Source: Crocinitomicaceae bacterium (lineage in GTDB: Bacteria; Bacteroidota; Bacteroidia; Flavobacteriales_D; Crocinitomicaceae). From it: DNA of 49,555 nucleotides. The notes under the pieces are model-generated. The model was not told the DNA's origin. It made no database searches and saw nothing but the letters and a program-made list of their open reading frames with translations. Shown piece after piece: positions 1 through 8,052 of the stretch (positions are counted from its first letter, which is position 1; each line of letters begins with the position of its first letter). The position numbers and the translations under genes were made by a program. Where the stretch lies: assembly GCA_028689775.1 (NCBI GenBank), contig JAQVCM010000021.1, positions 1 through 49,555 of the forward strand, in the 5' to 3' direction.

Positions 1-97
1 AATACAGAATGCTCATACAAAATGGGATGGACAAATATTTGCTTGGGCTGCTATTAGAAATGATTTAAATCACTACTTTGGTGATAGAATTAAATAG
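1..97 (+). CDS. C-terminal tail of an unrecognised protein (runs off left edge)
   Basis: Reading from base 2, an open frame of 31 codons ends at TAG (95-97); the last residues read NDLNHYFGDRIK. It has no family signature I recognise. It lies 135 nt upstream of the antitoxin-like gene on the same strand, so it could be that gene's partner, but only the tail is visible and the frame could be fortuitous. Confidence 0.35.
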   Translation, partial: IQNAHTKWDGQIFAWAAIRNDLNHYFGDRIK

Positions 98-232
98 CTG
101 GTTGACACAGTTCATTGAACACTCCCCAGAACATAAAATGAAATATCCTTTGAACCATTAGATTTCTGACATTATTAAAATTACCAAGATCAAAGATTTG
201 CCCATAAACCTTTGAAAAACAAACAAGAATTT

Positions 233-1237
233 ATGAAAAGTCCAATTACAGGTAAAGAGATGTTATTGATGAAAGAAAAAAGATCAATAAATTTCAGGAA
301 AGAATCATTCGACGTGGTTTTTCATTTTTACAAATGTGAAGAAAGTGGTGAACAATTTACATCAACCATGTTGGATGAGGTGAATATGAATCAAGTATAC
401 AATCAATACCGTGATTTATTTAACATTCCATTTCCGGATGAAATTATACGAATCCGTCAGAAATACAATTTATCAGCATCCAAAATGTCCTTAATTTTAG
501 GATTCGGAACCAATAGTTATAGGCAATATGAAGCAGGTGAAATGCCAAGTGTATCGAATGCGCGACTAATTCAAATGATTGATGACCCAAATAAATTCAT
601 TGAATTGGTTGGTTTATGCGATTTATTGAATTCAGAAACGAAAGAAAAATACTTTTTAACAGCTCAAAAAATAGTTCAAGAAATAACGAATAATGCCTTC
701 AAATTTAATTTAAAAAACTATTTACTTGGAGACCATTTAGCAGATGTGTTTTCGGGTTATCGCAACCCAGATTTTGAAAAGTTTTCGGAGATGGTTGTTT
801 ATTTTTCAACTCAGTTGGAGCCGTTCAAAACCAAATTGAATAAACTGTTGTTCTATGCCGATTTTTTGATGTTCAAACAAACCTGTTTTTCAATCAGCGG
901 AGTTCGATACAAGGCCATTGAAATGGGACCAGTTCCTTCTAATTTTCAAAGTATTTTTGAATATTTGTCGAATAACAATTACATTGAAATTTCATATACC
1001 CAGTTTCCTCAAGGATATACAGGAGAGCAATTCAAAGCCAATAAAGACAGACCATTTAATGACAAACTATTCTCCGAAGTAGAGTTGCAGGTGCTAAATA
1101 AAGTAGTTGAAGCATTTAAAGATTCAAGCACCAACGAAATAATTGAATGGAGTGATTTGGAAGAAGGATGGAAGAGAAATGAAAAAGAGAAAAATGTAAT
1201 TAGTTATAATTATGCATTTGAATTGAATGAGATGTAA
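233..1237 (+). CDS. MqsA-like HTH protein with C-terminal SocA/Panacea (DUF4065) domain; putative antitoxin
   Basis: The N-terminus (SPITGKEM ... FYKCEESGEQF) has the layout of the MqsA-type N-terminal domain, but only one cysteine remains, so the usual zinc site is probably absent. A helix-turn-helix follows at about residues 75-110 (SASKMSLILGFGTNSYRQYE). The last third, from about residue 205 (KLNKLLFYADFLMF ... AIEMGPVPSNF), matches the Panacea/DUF4065 domain found in antitoxins that neutralise varied toxins. The frame can be extended to a TTG at 212, but I chose the ATG at 233 because the protein then opens with MKSPITGK as in relatives. Known: Panacea proteins are usually antitoxins next to a toxin. 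Inferred: the partner would be the truncated upstream gene; no toxin is recognisable downstream. Confidence 0.8.
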   Translation: MKSPITGKEMLLMKEKRSINFRKESFDVVFHFYKCEESGEQFTSTMLDEVNMNQVYNQYRDLFNIPFPDEIIRIRQKYNLSASKMSLILGFGTNSYRQYEAGEMPSVSNARLIQMIDDPNKFIELVGLCDLLNSETKEKYFLTAQKIVQEITNNAFKFNLKNYLLGDHLADVFSGYRNPDFEKFSEMVVYFSTQLEPFKTKLNKLLFYADFLMFKQTCFSISGVRYKAIEMGPVPSNFQSIFEYLSNNNYIEISYTQFPQGYTGEQFKANKDRPFNDKLFSEVELQVLNKVVEAFKDSSTNEIIEWSDLEEGWKRNEKEKNVISYNYAFELNEM

Positions 1238-1323
1238 GTTTGTTGTGCGTGGTAATTAAAAGCTGATTGTTAGTTCAAACGAATCCATTCTAAAACTTTT
1301 GTATTGTCGGCTTTTCTTTTAGT

Positions 1324-1716
1324 TTATTGCGCAATATGCAACGGAGAGTATTCTTTTATAAGTTTTTCAAATAAAGCTTTTCTTACAGATTCAATTTTTT
1401 CCGGCTCTTGTAAAGCGATGTAAAGTTTCATATCTGTTGGTTCTCTTAATTTTCCCCAAAGACCAAGAGGAGGAACTACACTTGATAATTCCTCAGATTC
1501 TCCCATATATAATATCGAGTGAACATCTATGTGACCGTTAATTACAGGGCAGTAGAAAAATATTCCAGAATATCCTTTTAAATCAAATAAAGTTACATTT
1601 TCGATATTGTAAAATTGATATGGCTTGTCATTAACGAATAAGTCTACTAATTTAATTTCTGCTCTTTCTGGTCCTGAATTTAATTTCTTGAGGAGTTTTG
1701 TAATTTCTTCATTCAT
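1324..1716 (-). CDS. Small GIY-YIG-like protein, hypothetical
   Basis: A 130-residue soluble protein. Its central part GIFFYCPVINGHIDVHSILYMGESEEL resembles, in spacing and flanking residues, the GIY...YIG strand pair of GIY-YIG nuclease-fold proteins; the later EKLIKEYSPLH resembles the E..LI..Y.P..N segment that ends this fold, with the usual final Asn replaced. The usual catalytic Arg of the helix after YIG is not obvious, so it may be a non-catalytic or very divergent member. It lies 34 nt downstream of the next gene on the same strand and may be cotranscribed with it. The family call is inference from pattern only; otherwise it is a hypothetical protein. Confidence 0.55.
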   Translation of the reverse strand: MNEEITKLLKKLNSGPERAEIKLVDLFVNDKPYQFYNIENVTLFDLKGYSGIFFYCPVINGHIDVHSILYMGESEELSSVVPPLGLWGKLREPTDMKLYIALQEPEKIESVRKALFEKLIKEYSPLHIAQ

Positions 1717-1750
1717 AGTTGGTTATTTTAAGGATTAATTATTTAAAATG

Positions 1751-2170
1751 TCAATTGATGGTGAAGTCAATTTTAGAAAAAATAATTGCTATTTTTTGTT
1801 GAGCTGCAACATCTCCAGCGTTTGTTAGTTTTTTTTGGATATTCAAAAATCCCTCATAATCTATATTGTCTAACTTGATCTTTCCTTCTTTTGGTAAAGC
1901 TTTGTAAGCGTAATCTATCAATTTTGTTATCGCTGTTTTCAAATTGTTTTTCACTGATTCACTTTTAGCGATAATGAAGTACTCAGAGTAACCACCAATA
2001 GCGGAAATTGAAAGCTCTATAATTCTCTTTTCTGTTATGCTTGTATTTTGTTTGTCTCGCAACAGTTCAAGTAAATTACTATAAACTGAGTCAGCCATAT
2101 TATAAGCTAGTACAGCCTTCAAATCTTTTAACTCTTCTACATGTTTTTTTATTTTCGCCCGTGCTTTCAT
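1751..2170 (-). pseudogene. Small helical protein of unknown function; signal peptide interrupted by TGA
   Basis: From the ATG at 2170 the frame gives 139 residues, mostly helical and Lys-rich (KARAKIKKHVEELKDLK at the start), with no family I recognise. Reading further upstream in the same frame there is an ATG at 2215 and a stretch MKLILFLIL-stop-FSFVAMKARA. Apart from the TGA at 2188-2186 this is a perfect short signal peptide (basic start, hydrophobic core, ARA cleavage site followed by KIKK). One base change, TGG to TGA, would explain it. Either the gene has been inactivated for export, or translation restarts at 2170 and makes a cytoplasmic form. A sequencing error is also possible. The downstream gene lies 34 nt away on the same strand. 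Confidence 0.6.
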
Positions 2171-2276
2171 TGCAACGAAAGAAAATCAAAGAATAAGAAA
2201 TAAAATCAGTTTCATACCAGAATGATTCTTAGGCTGTCCATGTTTTTCGTGGAGATGTGATAAAATTTATATTGTT

Positions 2277-2633
2277 TTATCCTGCAATGGTTACACTGCT
2301 ATTTAAAATTTCAACATTAAAATTGACTTTAGCTTTCAGTGCACTAAAAACTCTTAGGATTGTTTCGACAGTTACGTTCGTTGTGTTGTTTTCTAACTTT
2401 GAAATTTGTGCTCTTTGGACGCCAATTAATTTCCCAAGTTCTTCCTGTGTCATATTTCTTTCGAGACGAACTTTTTTTATCAAGTCACCAATCATTTCCA
2501 TTTGAAGCTCTTGTTCGTAAAGAGTTCTTTTTACAGTTCCGGTTTCTCCAATAAATTCATCTTTTATTTGATCAAAAGAAAACATTTCTAAATCTTTTTC
2601 TTTATTTTCCATTTCTTTTATTTTTAAGTTCAA
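2277..2633 (-). CDS. higA: HigA-type antitoxin, XRE family transcriptional regulator
   Basis: 118 residues with a canonical XRE helix-turn-helix at about residues 52-82 (MTQEELGKLIGVQRAQISKL), the DNA-binding part of HigA antitoxins. The N-terminal part is charged and helical, probably contacting the toxin. The gene overlaps the end of the upstream toxin gene by 32 nt if the first ATG is used; a second ATG at 2612 (MENKEKDLEMF) would still overlap by 11 nt and is equally plausible. Known for the family: the antitoxin binds its toxin and represses the shared promoter. The order toxin first, antitoxin second is that of higBA. Confidence 0.85.
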   Translation of the reverse strand: MNLKIKEMENKEKDLEMFSFDQIKDEFIGETGTVKRTLYEQELQMEMIGDLIKKVRLERNMTQEELGKLIGVQRAQISKLENNTTNVTVETILRVFSALKAKVNFNVEILNSSVTIAG

Positions 2634-2958
2634 AATATCTTAGTCTTATATTATCTGCTTTTTCAATTTCTTTTTCTGGAGTTTTTCCAGTTTTCTTTAT
2701 GATGCCGTGAGTTGCTAGAACTAAGGTTTTAATTTTTTCTGTTTTGTCCCAAAATGCAAAAATTCGATAGTACGTTTTGTTGTAGATTGTCCTAAATTCC
2801 CAAATCTCTCCTTTTAGTTTTTTAAAAAGCTCACTATTGTTTTTGATTTTTGCTTTGTCAATGTTGAAAATGATTTTATCTCGAGTTTTTTCATCTATCG
2901 TGACTAGGAATTCCCTAGCTTCAGTTAAAAAAATTACATTGAAGTTATTCATTAGCAA
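2602..2958 (-). CDS. higB: HigB-type toxin, RelE/ParE superfamily (phage Gp49-like)
   Basis: 118 residues with the RelE-fold pattern of HigB toxins: an N-terminal strand followed by TEAREFLVTIDEKTRDKIIFNI, the LKGEIWEFRTIYNKTYYRIFAF core with its conserved Arg residues, a hydrophobic strand TLVLATHGIIKKTGKTP, and a helical tail. HigB toxins are ribosome-dependent mRNA endonucleases. The start may be either the ATG at 2958 or the one at 2952 (MNNFNV). It is directly followed by, and overlaps, the XRE antitoxin gene, as expected for an intact type II module. Confidence 0.85.
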   Translation of the reverse strand: MLMNNFNVIFLTEAREFLVTIDEKTRDKIIFNIDKAKIKNNSELFKKLKGEIWEFRTIYNKTYYRIFAFWDKTEKIKTLVLATHGIIKKTGKTPEKEIEKADNIRLRYFELKNKRNGK

Positions 2959-3136
2959 TTTATTTTGTTTCCTTACAAAGATACAAGTTTATTTCTAGAT
3001 AAAATAAAAATATTTTAAACTGAAATTTCGTAGTATGAAAAATATTTCTTAGCAGTAGAGTATTTGAGAATTAGTGTACTGACATTATGAGTTGTTGATA
3101 TGTCTCGAAGATCGAAAGACTTACGTTTATTTTTAC

Positions 3137-4084
3137 CTAATCAGAAATTTCCAGTCTCAAAATCTTATCCGCCATCACATCACTCAACTTAAAATAACTC
3201 TCAACCGTCCAGCCAGCAACATGCGGTGATAAAATCACTTTATCGGAAGCCAATAATTTTTTAAACGCATCCGGAATTTCTCCTTGGAAGAAATTTTCAA
3301 AACTGGCTTTTTCAAATTCCAAAACATCCAATCCAGCGCCCAACACTTTGCCGTTTTCGATTGCTTTGATCAACGCTTCGATGCGAACGATTTTTCCGCG
3401 GGCAACGTTCAATAAATAGAACGATTTTTTCATGGATTTGGTAAAGAACGTTTCATCTGCCCAGTACATGGTTTCTTCCGTTTGCGGAATGTGAAAACTC
3501 AATACGTCGGCGCGAGAATAGATTTCTTCGAGTGTGGCTTCTTTGACATCCGCCGTTCCGTAGTTGGTTTTGTATTTGTCGTAAGCTAAAATTTCGACGT
3601 CAAAACCGCTCAACACTTTGGCGAAAGCAGAACCGTTATTTCCAAGTCCGATGATGCCAACTGTTTTTCTAGTCAACTCAATTCCGCGGTTTCCTTCGCG
3701 TTCCCATTTTCCTTGTCGAATTTCTTGATCCGCTGTATTCAACTTGTTGAAAAGCGATAACAGCATTCCCAATGCATGTTCGCCAACAGCAGTGCAATTG
3801 CCTTCTGGCGCATTTATTAATTGAATGTTGCGGTTTTCACAATAATCTACATCAATATTTTCCATTCCTGCACCTGAACGTGCGATGAATTTTAAGTTTT
3901 TTGCATCTTTCAAAAGTGCTTCATCAACTTTAAATCGGGAGCGAATAACCATACCAACCGCATCTTGAAGTAGAAATTGACATTCAGCGAATGAACAATT
4001 AGTCGCATCGATACATTCATAAGACGCTTTCGTCAAACGTTCTTCCAAGATTGGATGTACTACATCGATGAAGACAACTTTCAT
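3137..4084 (-). CDS. D-isomer 2-hydroxyacid dehydrogenase (phosphoglycerate dehydrogenase-like)
   Basis: 315 residues covering the catalytic and NAD-binding domains of the D-2-hydroxyacid dehydrogenase family. The dinucleotide motif GLGNNG is at about residues 146-151; the catalytic triad appears complete, with Arg229 (NVARG), a Glu near 258 (GLDVLEFE) and His288 (LSPHVAG). There is no C-terminal ACT domain, so this is the short form often annotated as phosphoglycerate dehydrogenase, which would oxidise 3-phosphoglycerate in serine synthesis; the substrate is not certain. It lies 11 nt after the YbjQ gene and is the last gene of an mgtE-ybjQ-dehydrogenase operon. Confidence 0.88.
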   Translation of the reverse strand: MKVVFIDVVHPILEERLTKASYECIDATNCSFAECQFLLQDAVGMVIRSRFKVDEALLKDAKNLKFIARSGAGMENIDVDYCENRNIQLINAPEGNCTAVGEHALGMLLSLFNKLNTADQEIRQGKWEREGNRGIELTRKTVGIIGLGNNGSAFAKVLSGFDVEILAYDKYKTNYGTADVKEATLEEIYSRADVLSFHIPQTEETMYWADETFFTKSMKKSFYLLNVARGKIVRIEALIKAIENGKVLGAGLDVLEFEKASFENFFQGEIPDAFKKLLASDKVILSPHVAGWTVESYFKLSDVMADKILRLEISD

Positions 4085-4095
4085 AGAATTTGAAT

Positions 4096-4419
4096 TTAAT
4101 CTCTGATGCGAACTGCAGTTCCAGAAATAGCAACCATCAGCATGCTGCCATTTGAACCTACATTTGAAAAATTATAAGCGATTCCAATTACGCCATTTCC
4201 ACCCAAATCTTCTGCTTTTTGGATGATTTCTCTCAACGCTTCGGTTTTTGCTTTTTCAAAAACTTGTTCGTACGAACCAGAGCGACCTCCGAAGAAATCA
4301 CGAATTCCAGCAGAGAAATCTCTGAATACGTTGGCTCCTAAAATCACTTCTGCGGAAATAACACCTAAGTATTGTTCTACGATTTTATCTTGTAATACGG
4401 CTGTTGTTGAAGTTAACAT
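4096..4419 (-). CDS. YbjQ/UPF0145 family protein
   Basis: 107 residues matching the YbjQ family throughout: an N-terminal strand, the GVISAEVILGANVFRDFSAG segment, a glycine-rich FFGGRSGSYEQ loop, a helix ending in KAEDLGGNGVIGI and a C-terminal strand ISGTAVRI. The family forms pentamers and has been called heavy-metal-binding, but its role is not established. It sits 18 nt after mgtE and 11 nt before the dehydrogenase on the same strand, so it is almost certainly cotranscribed with both. Confidence 0.88.
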   Translation of the reverse strand: MLTSTTAVLQDKIVEQYLGVISAEVILGANVFRDFSAGIRDFFGGRSGSYEQVFEKAKTEALREIIQKAEDLGGNGVIGIAYNFSNVGSNGSMLMVAISGTAVRIRD

Positions 4420-4437
4420 ATGTGATTATTTAGTAGT

Positions 4438-5787
4438 TTATAAATCAAAAAGAAGCATTCCAACGGAGAAATAAATGAATAACCCCAGTACGTCGTTGAG
4501 CGTGGTGACGAATGGTCCGGTAGCCAAGGCTGGATCAATTTTGTATTTGTTCATGATCAATGGAATCATCGAACCCATTACCGCTGCGAAGACGATCACC
4601 ACAAATAATGCGACACTGACTGTAATTCCAAGACGTAAATCAGAGAATGCTGAAGCGATTCCGAGAATGCATAAAGAACAAATGATCCCGTTCAATAAGC
4701 CAATCAGTGTTTCTTTGAGTAGCTTGGAGGTGATGGTGTTGAATTGATTTCCTTTTGCCAATGATTGAACGACAATCGCAGAAGATTGAACACCCACATT
4801 TCCGCCCATCGCTGTAATTAAGGGAATAAAAAATGCCAATGCAGGAATTTTTCCGATGCTTAATTCAAAGGTAGAAATCACTTGTGCACTGAACGTCCCG
4901 CCAATCATTCCAATCAAAAGCCATGGCAATCGAGCACGCGACATTCTAAAAACACTCGCATTGGAATCCACTTTTTCAGAAAGTCCGGAAGCCAATTGAA
5001 AATCTTTATCGGCTTCTTCCTTGATTAAATCAACGACGTCATCAATCGTAATTCGACCAACTAATTTATTCTGAAAATCCACAACTGGAATTGCAACCAA
5101 GTTATATTTCTCCATAACTCTTGCAACCGATTCATCGCTGTCAGTGGTTTTGACTGAGATTACATTTTTGGATTTATATAAATCACTCACCAAGGTTTTG
5201 GGAGTAGAAAAAAGTAAACTTTTCAAGGAAAGTACACCAACCAATTTGTTTAATTCATCCACAACATAAATGGTGTACACTTTTTCAACTTCCTCAGCTT
5301 GACGTCTTAATTCAACCAAACAACGATCTACAGGCCAATCAAGTCGTGCTTGAATGAACTCTTTCTGCATCATACCACCGGCAGAATCCTCGTGGTAGTT
5401 TAACAAATCAACGATGTCTTCGGCAGCTTCCTCATCCGTCATGAAAGAGATAACTTCTTGGATTTCTTTGTTGGAAAGATCTCCCAAAATATCCGCCGCG
5501 TCATCGGAATCTAAGTTTTCTAACTGAACAGCAATTTCTTCAGATGATAACGATTTTAAAAATCGATCTCGAACGTCTTCCTCCAATTCCATCAAAACAT
5601 CCGCTTGAATGTCTTCATCGAGGTGGAAATAAACAAACTTTGCTTGTTCATTGGTCAACTCATCCAAGAGTTCGGCGATATCGGCAAAGTGAAGAACAAC
5701 AATGTGTTCATCAATCCAGGCTTTATCTTCTGCTTGAGCCGCAATTCGCAACTCTTCTAGGAACTCTTTTGTTAATTGAAAATGCAT
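4438..5787 (-). CDS. mgtE: Magnesium transporter MgtE
   Basis: 449 residues, the normal length for MgtE. The acidic N domain fills roughly residues 1-130 (superhelical repeats such as DSDDAADILGDLSNKEIQEVI), followed by a pair of CBS domains at about 135-255 and a plug helix, then a five-helix membrane domain at about 285-449 with the PALAFFIPLITAMGGNVGVQ pore segment. MgtE is a Mg2+-gated channel of the inner membrane; the CBS and N domains close the pore when cytosolic Mg2+ is high. The gene heads an operon with ybjQ and a dehydrogenase. A TAnnTTTG box ends 4 nt before the ATG, so the mRNA is probably leaderless. Confidence 0.96.
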   Translation of the reverse strand: MHFQLTKEFLEELRIAAQAEDKAWIDEHIVVLHFADIAELLDELTNEQAKFVYFHLDEDIQADVLMELEEDVRDRFLKSLSSEEIAVQLENLDSDDAADILGDLSNKEIQEVISFMTDEEAAEDIVDLLNYHEDSAGGMMQKEFIQARLDWPVDRCLVELRRQAEEVEKVYTIYVVDELNKLVGVLSLKSLLFSTPKTLVSDLYKSKNVISVKTTDSDESVARVMEKYNLVAIPVVDFQNKLVGRITIDDVVDLIKEEADKDFQLASGLSEKVDSNASVFRMSRARLPWLLIGMIGGTFSAQVISTFELSIGKIPALAFFIPLITAMGGNVGVQSSAIVVQSLAKGNQFNTITSKLLKETLIGLLNGIICSLCILGIASAFSDLRLGITVSVALFVVIVFAAVMGSMIPLIMNKYKIDPALATGPFVTTLNDVLGLFIYFSVGMLLFDL

Positions 5788-5791
5788 GGTG

Positions 5792-5799
5792 CAAAGTTA
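5792..5799 (-). promoter_or_regulatory. -7 promoter box of mgtE (TAACTTTG)
   Basis: Perfect TAnnTTTG, the Bacteroidota sigma-ABfr -7 consensus, separated from the mgtE ATG by only 4 nt (CACC). With the usual start of transcription a few bases after this box, the message would begin at or next to the start codon. Confidence 0.7.
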
Positions 5800-5913
5800 A
5801 TAATAAAAAAACAGGATGAAGATGGCATCATTTCATTATTTGTTGCTGTATGGAAGCATTTCAGTTAAAAGATCCCAATTCGGTTTTTTTGAAAGTTGAG
5901 CGATAAAATGCAA

Positions 5914-6558
5914 TTAATCCACTTTTCGAATATTCCCAAAAATGAAATTCAATTTTAAAGTAGCATAAGTCACTTTAGGGTTTAGATTCGCATCTAAAGC
6001 AACTCCGAAACCAAAACCTTTGGGCGCAAATGCAGTTTTAATTGTTAGAGGAATTCCAACTGAAAAAAATCGGTCTTTCATATAGCCTTTTGGCGCACCA
6101 CTCCAATAACTTCCAGATCCGTAACCTTCACCTCTTGCAATACCAAAAACGGTAGAAACGCCAAACAAGAGACTTGTGCGCATGTATTTTCCAACATACG
6201 TTTTTCCCGTTTGAAATCCGAGTTCTCCAATCTGTTGTCTAAATGATGAATTTCCCATAAAGTCATCCATGAGTCCTTTGTCTAGATGATAACCACCACG
6301 AATAGAAAACATCCGATGTTGCGCGTCAATCCAATTTCCTGATAGGGTAGAGCCGATAGAAAGCCGAAAAAAATCTTGCATTCGAATACTTGAAATACCT
6401 GTTCCAACGGCCCATTCCATCCAAAATGATTTTGCTCTAATGTTTTCAGGATTTTGCTTGACACCAAAGCCAGATTTTGTTTCTGTAGAATCAGCTTGCC
6501 CTTGAGCAAAGATGCAGGAGCTTAAGAACAAGATGAGAATTAAAGTTGATTTAGCCAT
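5914..6558 (-). CDS. Putative outer-membrane beta-barrel protein, hypothetical
   Basis: 214 residues beginning with a clear Sec signal peptide (MAKSTLILILFLSSCIFAQG, cleavage near residue 20). The mature part alternates aromatic and small residues in short amphipathic strands (for example YMRTSLLFGVSTVFG and FFSVGIPLTIKTAF) and ends in VTYATLKLNFIFGN, all typical of small Bacteroidota porin-like barrels. No specific family is recognisable. It stands alone between mgtE and radA on the minus strand, and its function is unknown. Confidence 0.7.
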   Translation of the reverse strand: MAKSTLILILFLSSCIFAQGQADSTETKSGFGVKQNPENIRAKSFWMEWAVGTGISSIRMQDFFRLSIGSTLSGNWIDAQHRMFSIRGGYHLDKGLMDDFMGNSSFRQQIGELGFQTGKTYVGKYMRTSLLFGVSTVFGIARGEGYGSGSYWSGAPKGYMKDRFFSVGIPLTIKTAFAPKGFGFGVALDANLNPKVTYATLKLNFIFGNIRKVD

Positions 6559-6637
6559 AAGTAGGTTGGATTTCTTACGCTAATGTATGGAATTATATGA
6601 AATAAACTAAATTGTTATTTAGCTATGGCGTAATAAG

Positions 6638-8002
6638 TTACCCAAAGAGCGCTCTCAAAACTTCATCTATCCTTCCGCACTGAACCAACTCAATTTTAAA
6701 ATTCTTTTGATCGATTCCTTTGTTGAATTTCGAAATGATAATTTTTTCAAAGCCTAATTTTTCCGCTTCGTAAATGCGTTGGTCAATTCGGTTTACCGGT
6801 CTAATTTCTCCTGAAAGTCCAACTTCTGCGGACATACATACATTCTTAGGAATTGGTAAATCGGCATTGGAAGATAAAACGGCTGCTACAACCGCTAAGT
6901 CAATCGCTGGATCGTCGACCCGAATTCCGCCAGCGATGTTTAAGAATACATCTTTCGCCCCGAGTTTAAACCCGCATCTTTTTTCCAAAACGGCCAACAA
7001 CATGTTCAACCTGCGTCCGTCAAAACCTGTGGAAGAGCGTTGCGGAGTTCCATAAGCTGCCGAACTAACCAAAGCTTGAACTTCAATTAATATCGGTCGC
7101 ATTCCTTCTAAAGTCGAAGCGATGGAAATTCCGCTCAAGGTTGCATCGGTATTGGTAATCAGGATTTCAGAAGGATTTTCCACTTGACGTAAACCGGTTC
7201 CTAACATTTCGTAAATCCCCAATTCGTTGGTGCTTCCAAAACGATTTTTGATGGTTCGCAACAAACGATACACGTGATTTCGATCGCCTTCAAATTGTAA
7301 AACGACATCCACCATGTGCTCCAACACTTTGGGTCCAGCCAAAACGCCTTCTTTGGTGATGTGTCCGATTAAAAACACGGGAACATCGGTTTGTTTGGCG
7401 TATCTCAATAATTCGGCGGTACATTCTCGCACTTGCGAAATGCTTCCCGGCGAACTTTCAATTTGATTGCTATATAAAGTTTGAATGGAATCGATGACCA
7501 ATAATTTCGGCTGAATTTCTTCCGCTTGCATGAAGATGTTTTGCAAATTGGTTTCTGTGAGAATGAAACATTCTTGGTTGACCAAGCCAATTCTTTCTGC
7601 ACGCATTTTAATTTGCTGGTCACTTTCCTCGCCAGAAACGTATAAAATTCGCAACCCTTTTTCTTTGACCGCCAATTGTAGCATCAAAGTTGATTTTCCA
7701 ATTCCCGGTTCGCCGCCAAATAAAATCAATGATCCAGGAACCATTCCGTTTCCTAAAACGCGATTCAATTCCGAATCTTGCAACATGACACGCTCTTGAC
7801 CGCGATTTTCAATGTCTTGAATCGGTTGCGGTTTGGCCGTTCTTCCCGTATTGGTTGAAAACGCAACTACTTGCGAAAGATTTTTCTCTACGATTTCTTC
7901 CACGAATGTGTTCCACTCCGAACAAGAAGGACATTTACCAAGCCATTTTGGAGTTTGATACCCACAACTTTGACAGAAGAAAGCAGATTTTATTTTAGCC
8001 AT
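6638..8002 (-). CDS. radA: DNA repair protein RadA/Sms
   Basis: 454 residues, the normal length. It starts with a four-cysteine zinc finger (C10, C13, C24, C27), followed by a RecA-like ATPase with Walker A GEPGIGKS at about 97-104, the RadA-specific KNRFGSTNE motif in the middle, and a C-terminal Lon protease-like domain without a protease role. RadA is a hexameric branch-migration helicase acting on recombination intermediates. A TACTTTTG box lies 4 nt upstream of the ATG, indicating its own promoter and a leaderless transcript. Neighbours appear unrelated. Confidence 0.97.
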   Translation of the reverse strand: MAKIKSAFFCQSCGYQTPKWLGKCPSCSEWNTFVEEIVEKNLSQVVAFSTNTGRTAKPQPIQDIENRGQERVMLQDSELNRVLGNGMVPGSLILFGGEPGIGKSTLMLQLAVKEKGLRILYVSGEESDQQIKMRAERIGLVNQECFILTETNLQNIFMQAEEIQPKLLVIDSIQTLYSNQIESSPGSISQVRECTAELLRYAKQTDVPVFLIGHITKEGVLAGPKVLEHMVDVVLQFEGDRNHVYRLLRTIKNRFGSTNELGIYEMLGTGLRQVENPSEILITNTDATLSGISIASTLEGMRPILIEVQALVSSAAYGTPQRSSTGFDGRRLNMLLAVLEKRCGFKLGAKDVFLNIAGGIRVDDPAIDLAVVAAVLSSNADLPIPKNVCMSAEVGLSGEIRPVNRIDQRIYEAEKLGFEKIIISKFNKGIDQKNFKIELVQCGRIDEVLRALFG

Positions 8003-8006
8003 GAAA

Positions 8007-8014
8007 CAAAAGTA
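8007..8014 (-). promoter_or_regulatory. -7 promoter box of radA (TACTTTTG)
   Basis: A perfect TAnnTTTG box with a 4-nt spacer (TTTC) to the radA ATG, the same spacing as at mgtE, the Crp-like gene, dxr and the small gene at 35230. Confidence 0.65.
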
Positions 8015-8052
8015 AGGATTTTTGATGGAAAAATTAGGACTAAATCTCGATG

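Noticed and set aside
2257-2505. 82-codon plus-strand frame opposite higA
   Set aside because: Hydrophobic shadow of the conserved HTH gene on the other strand.
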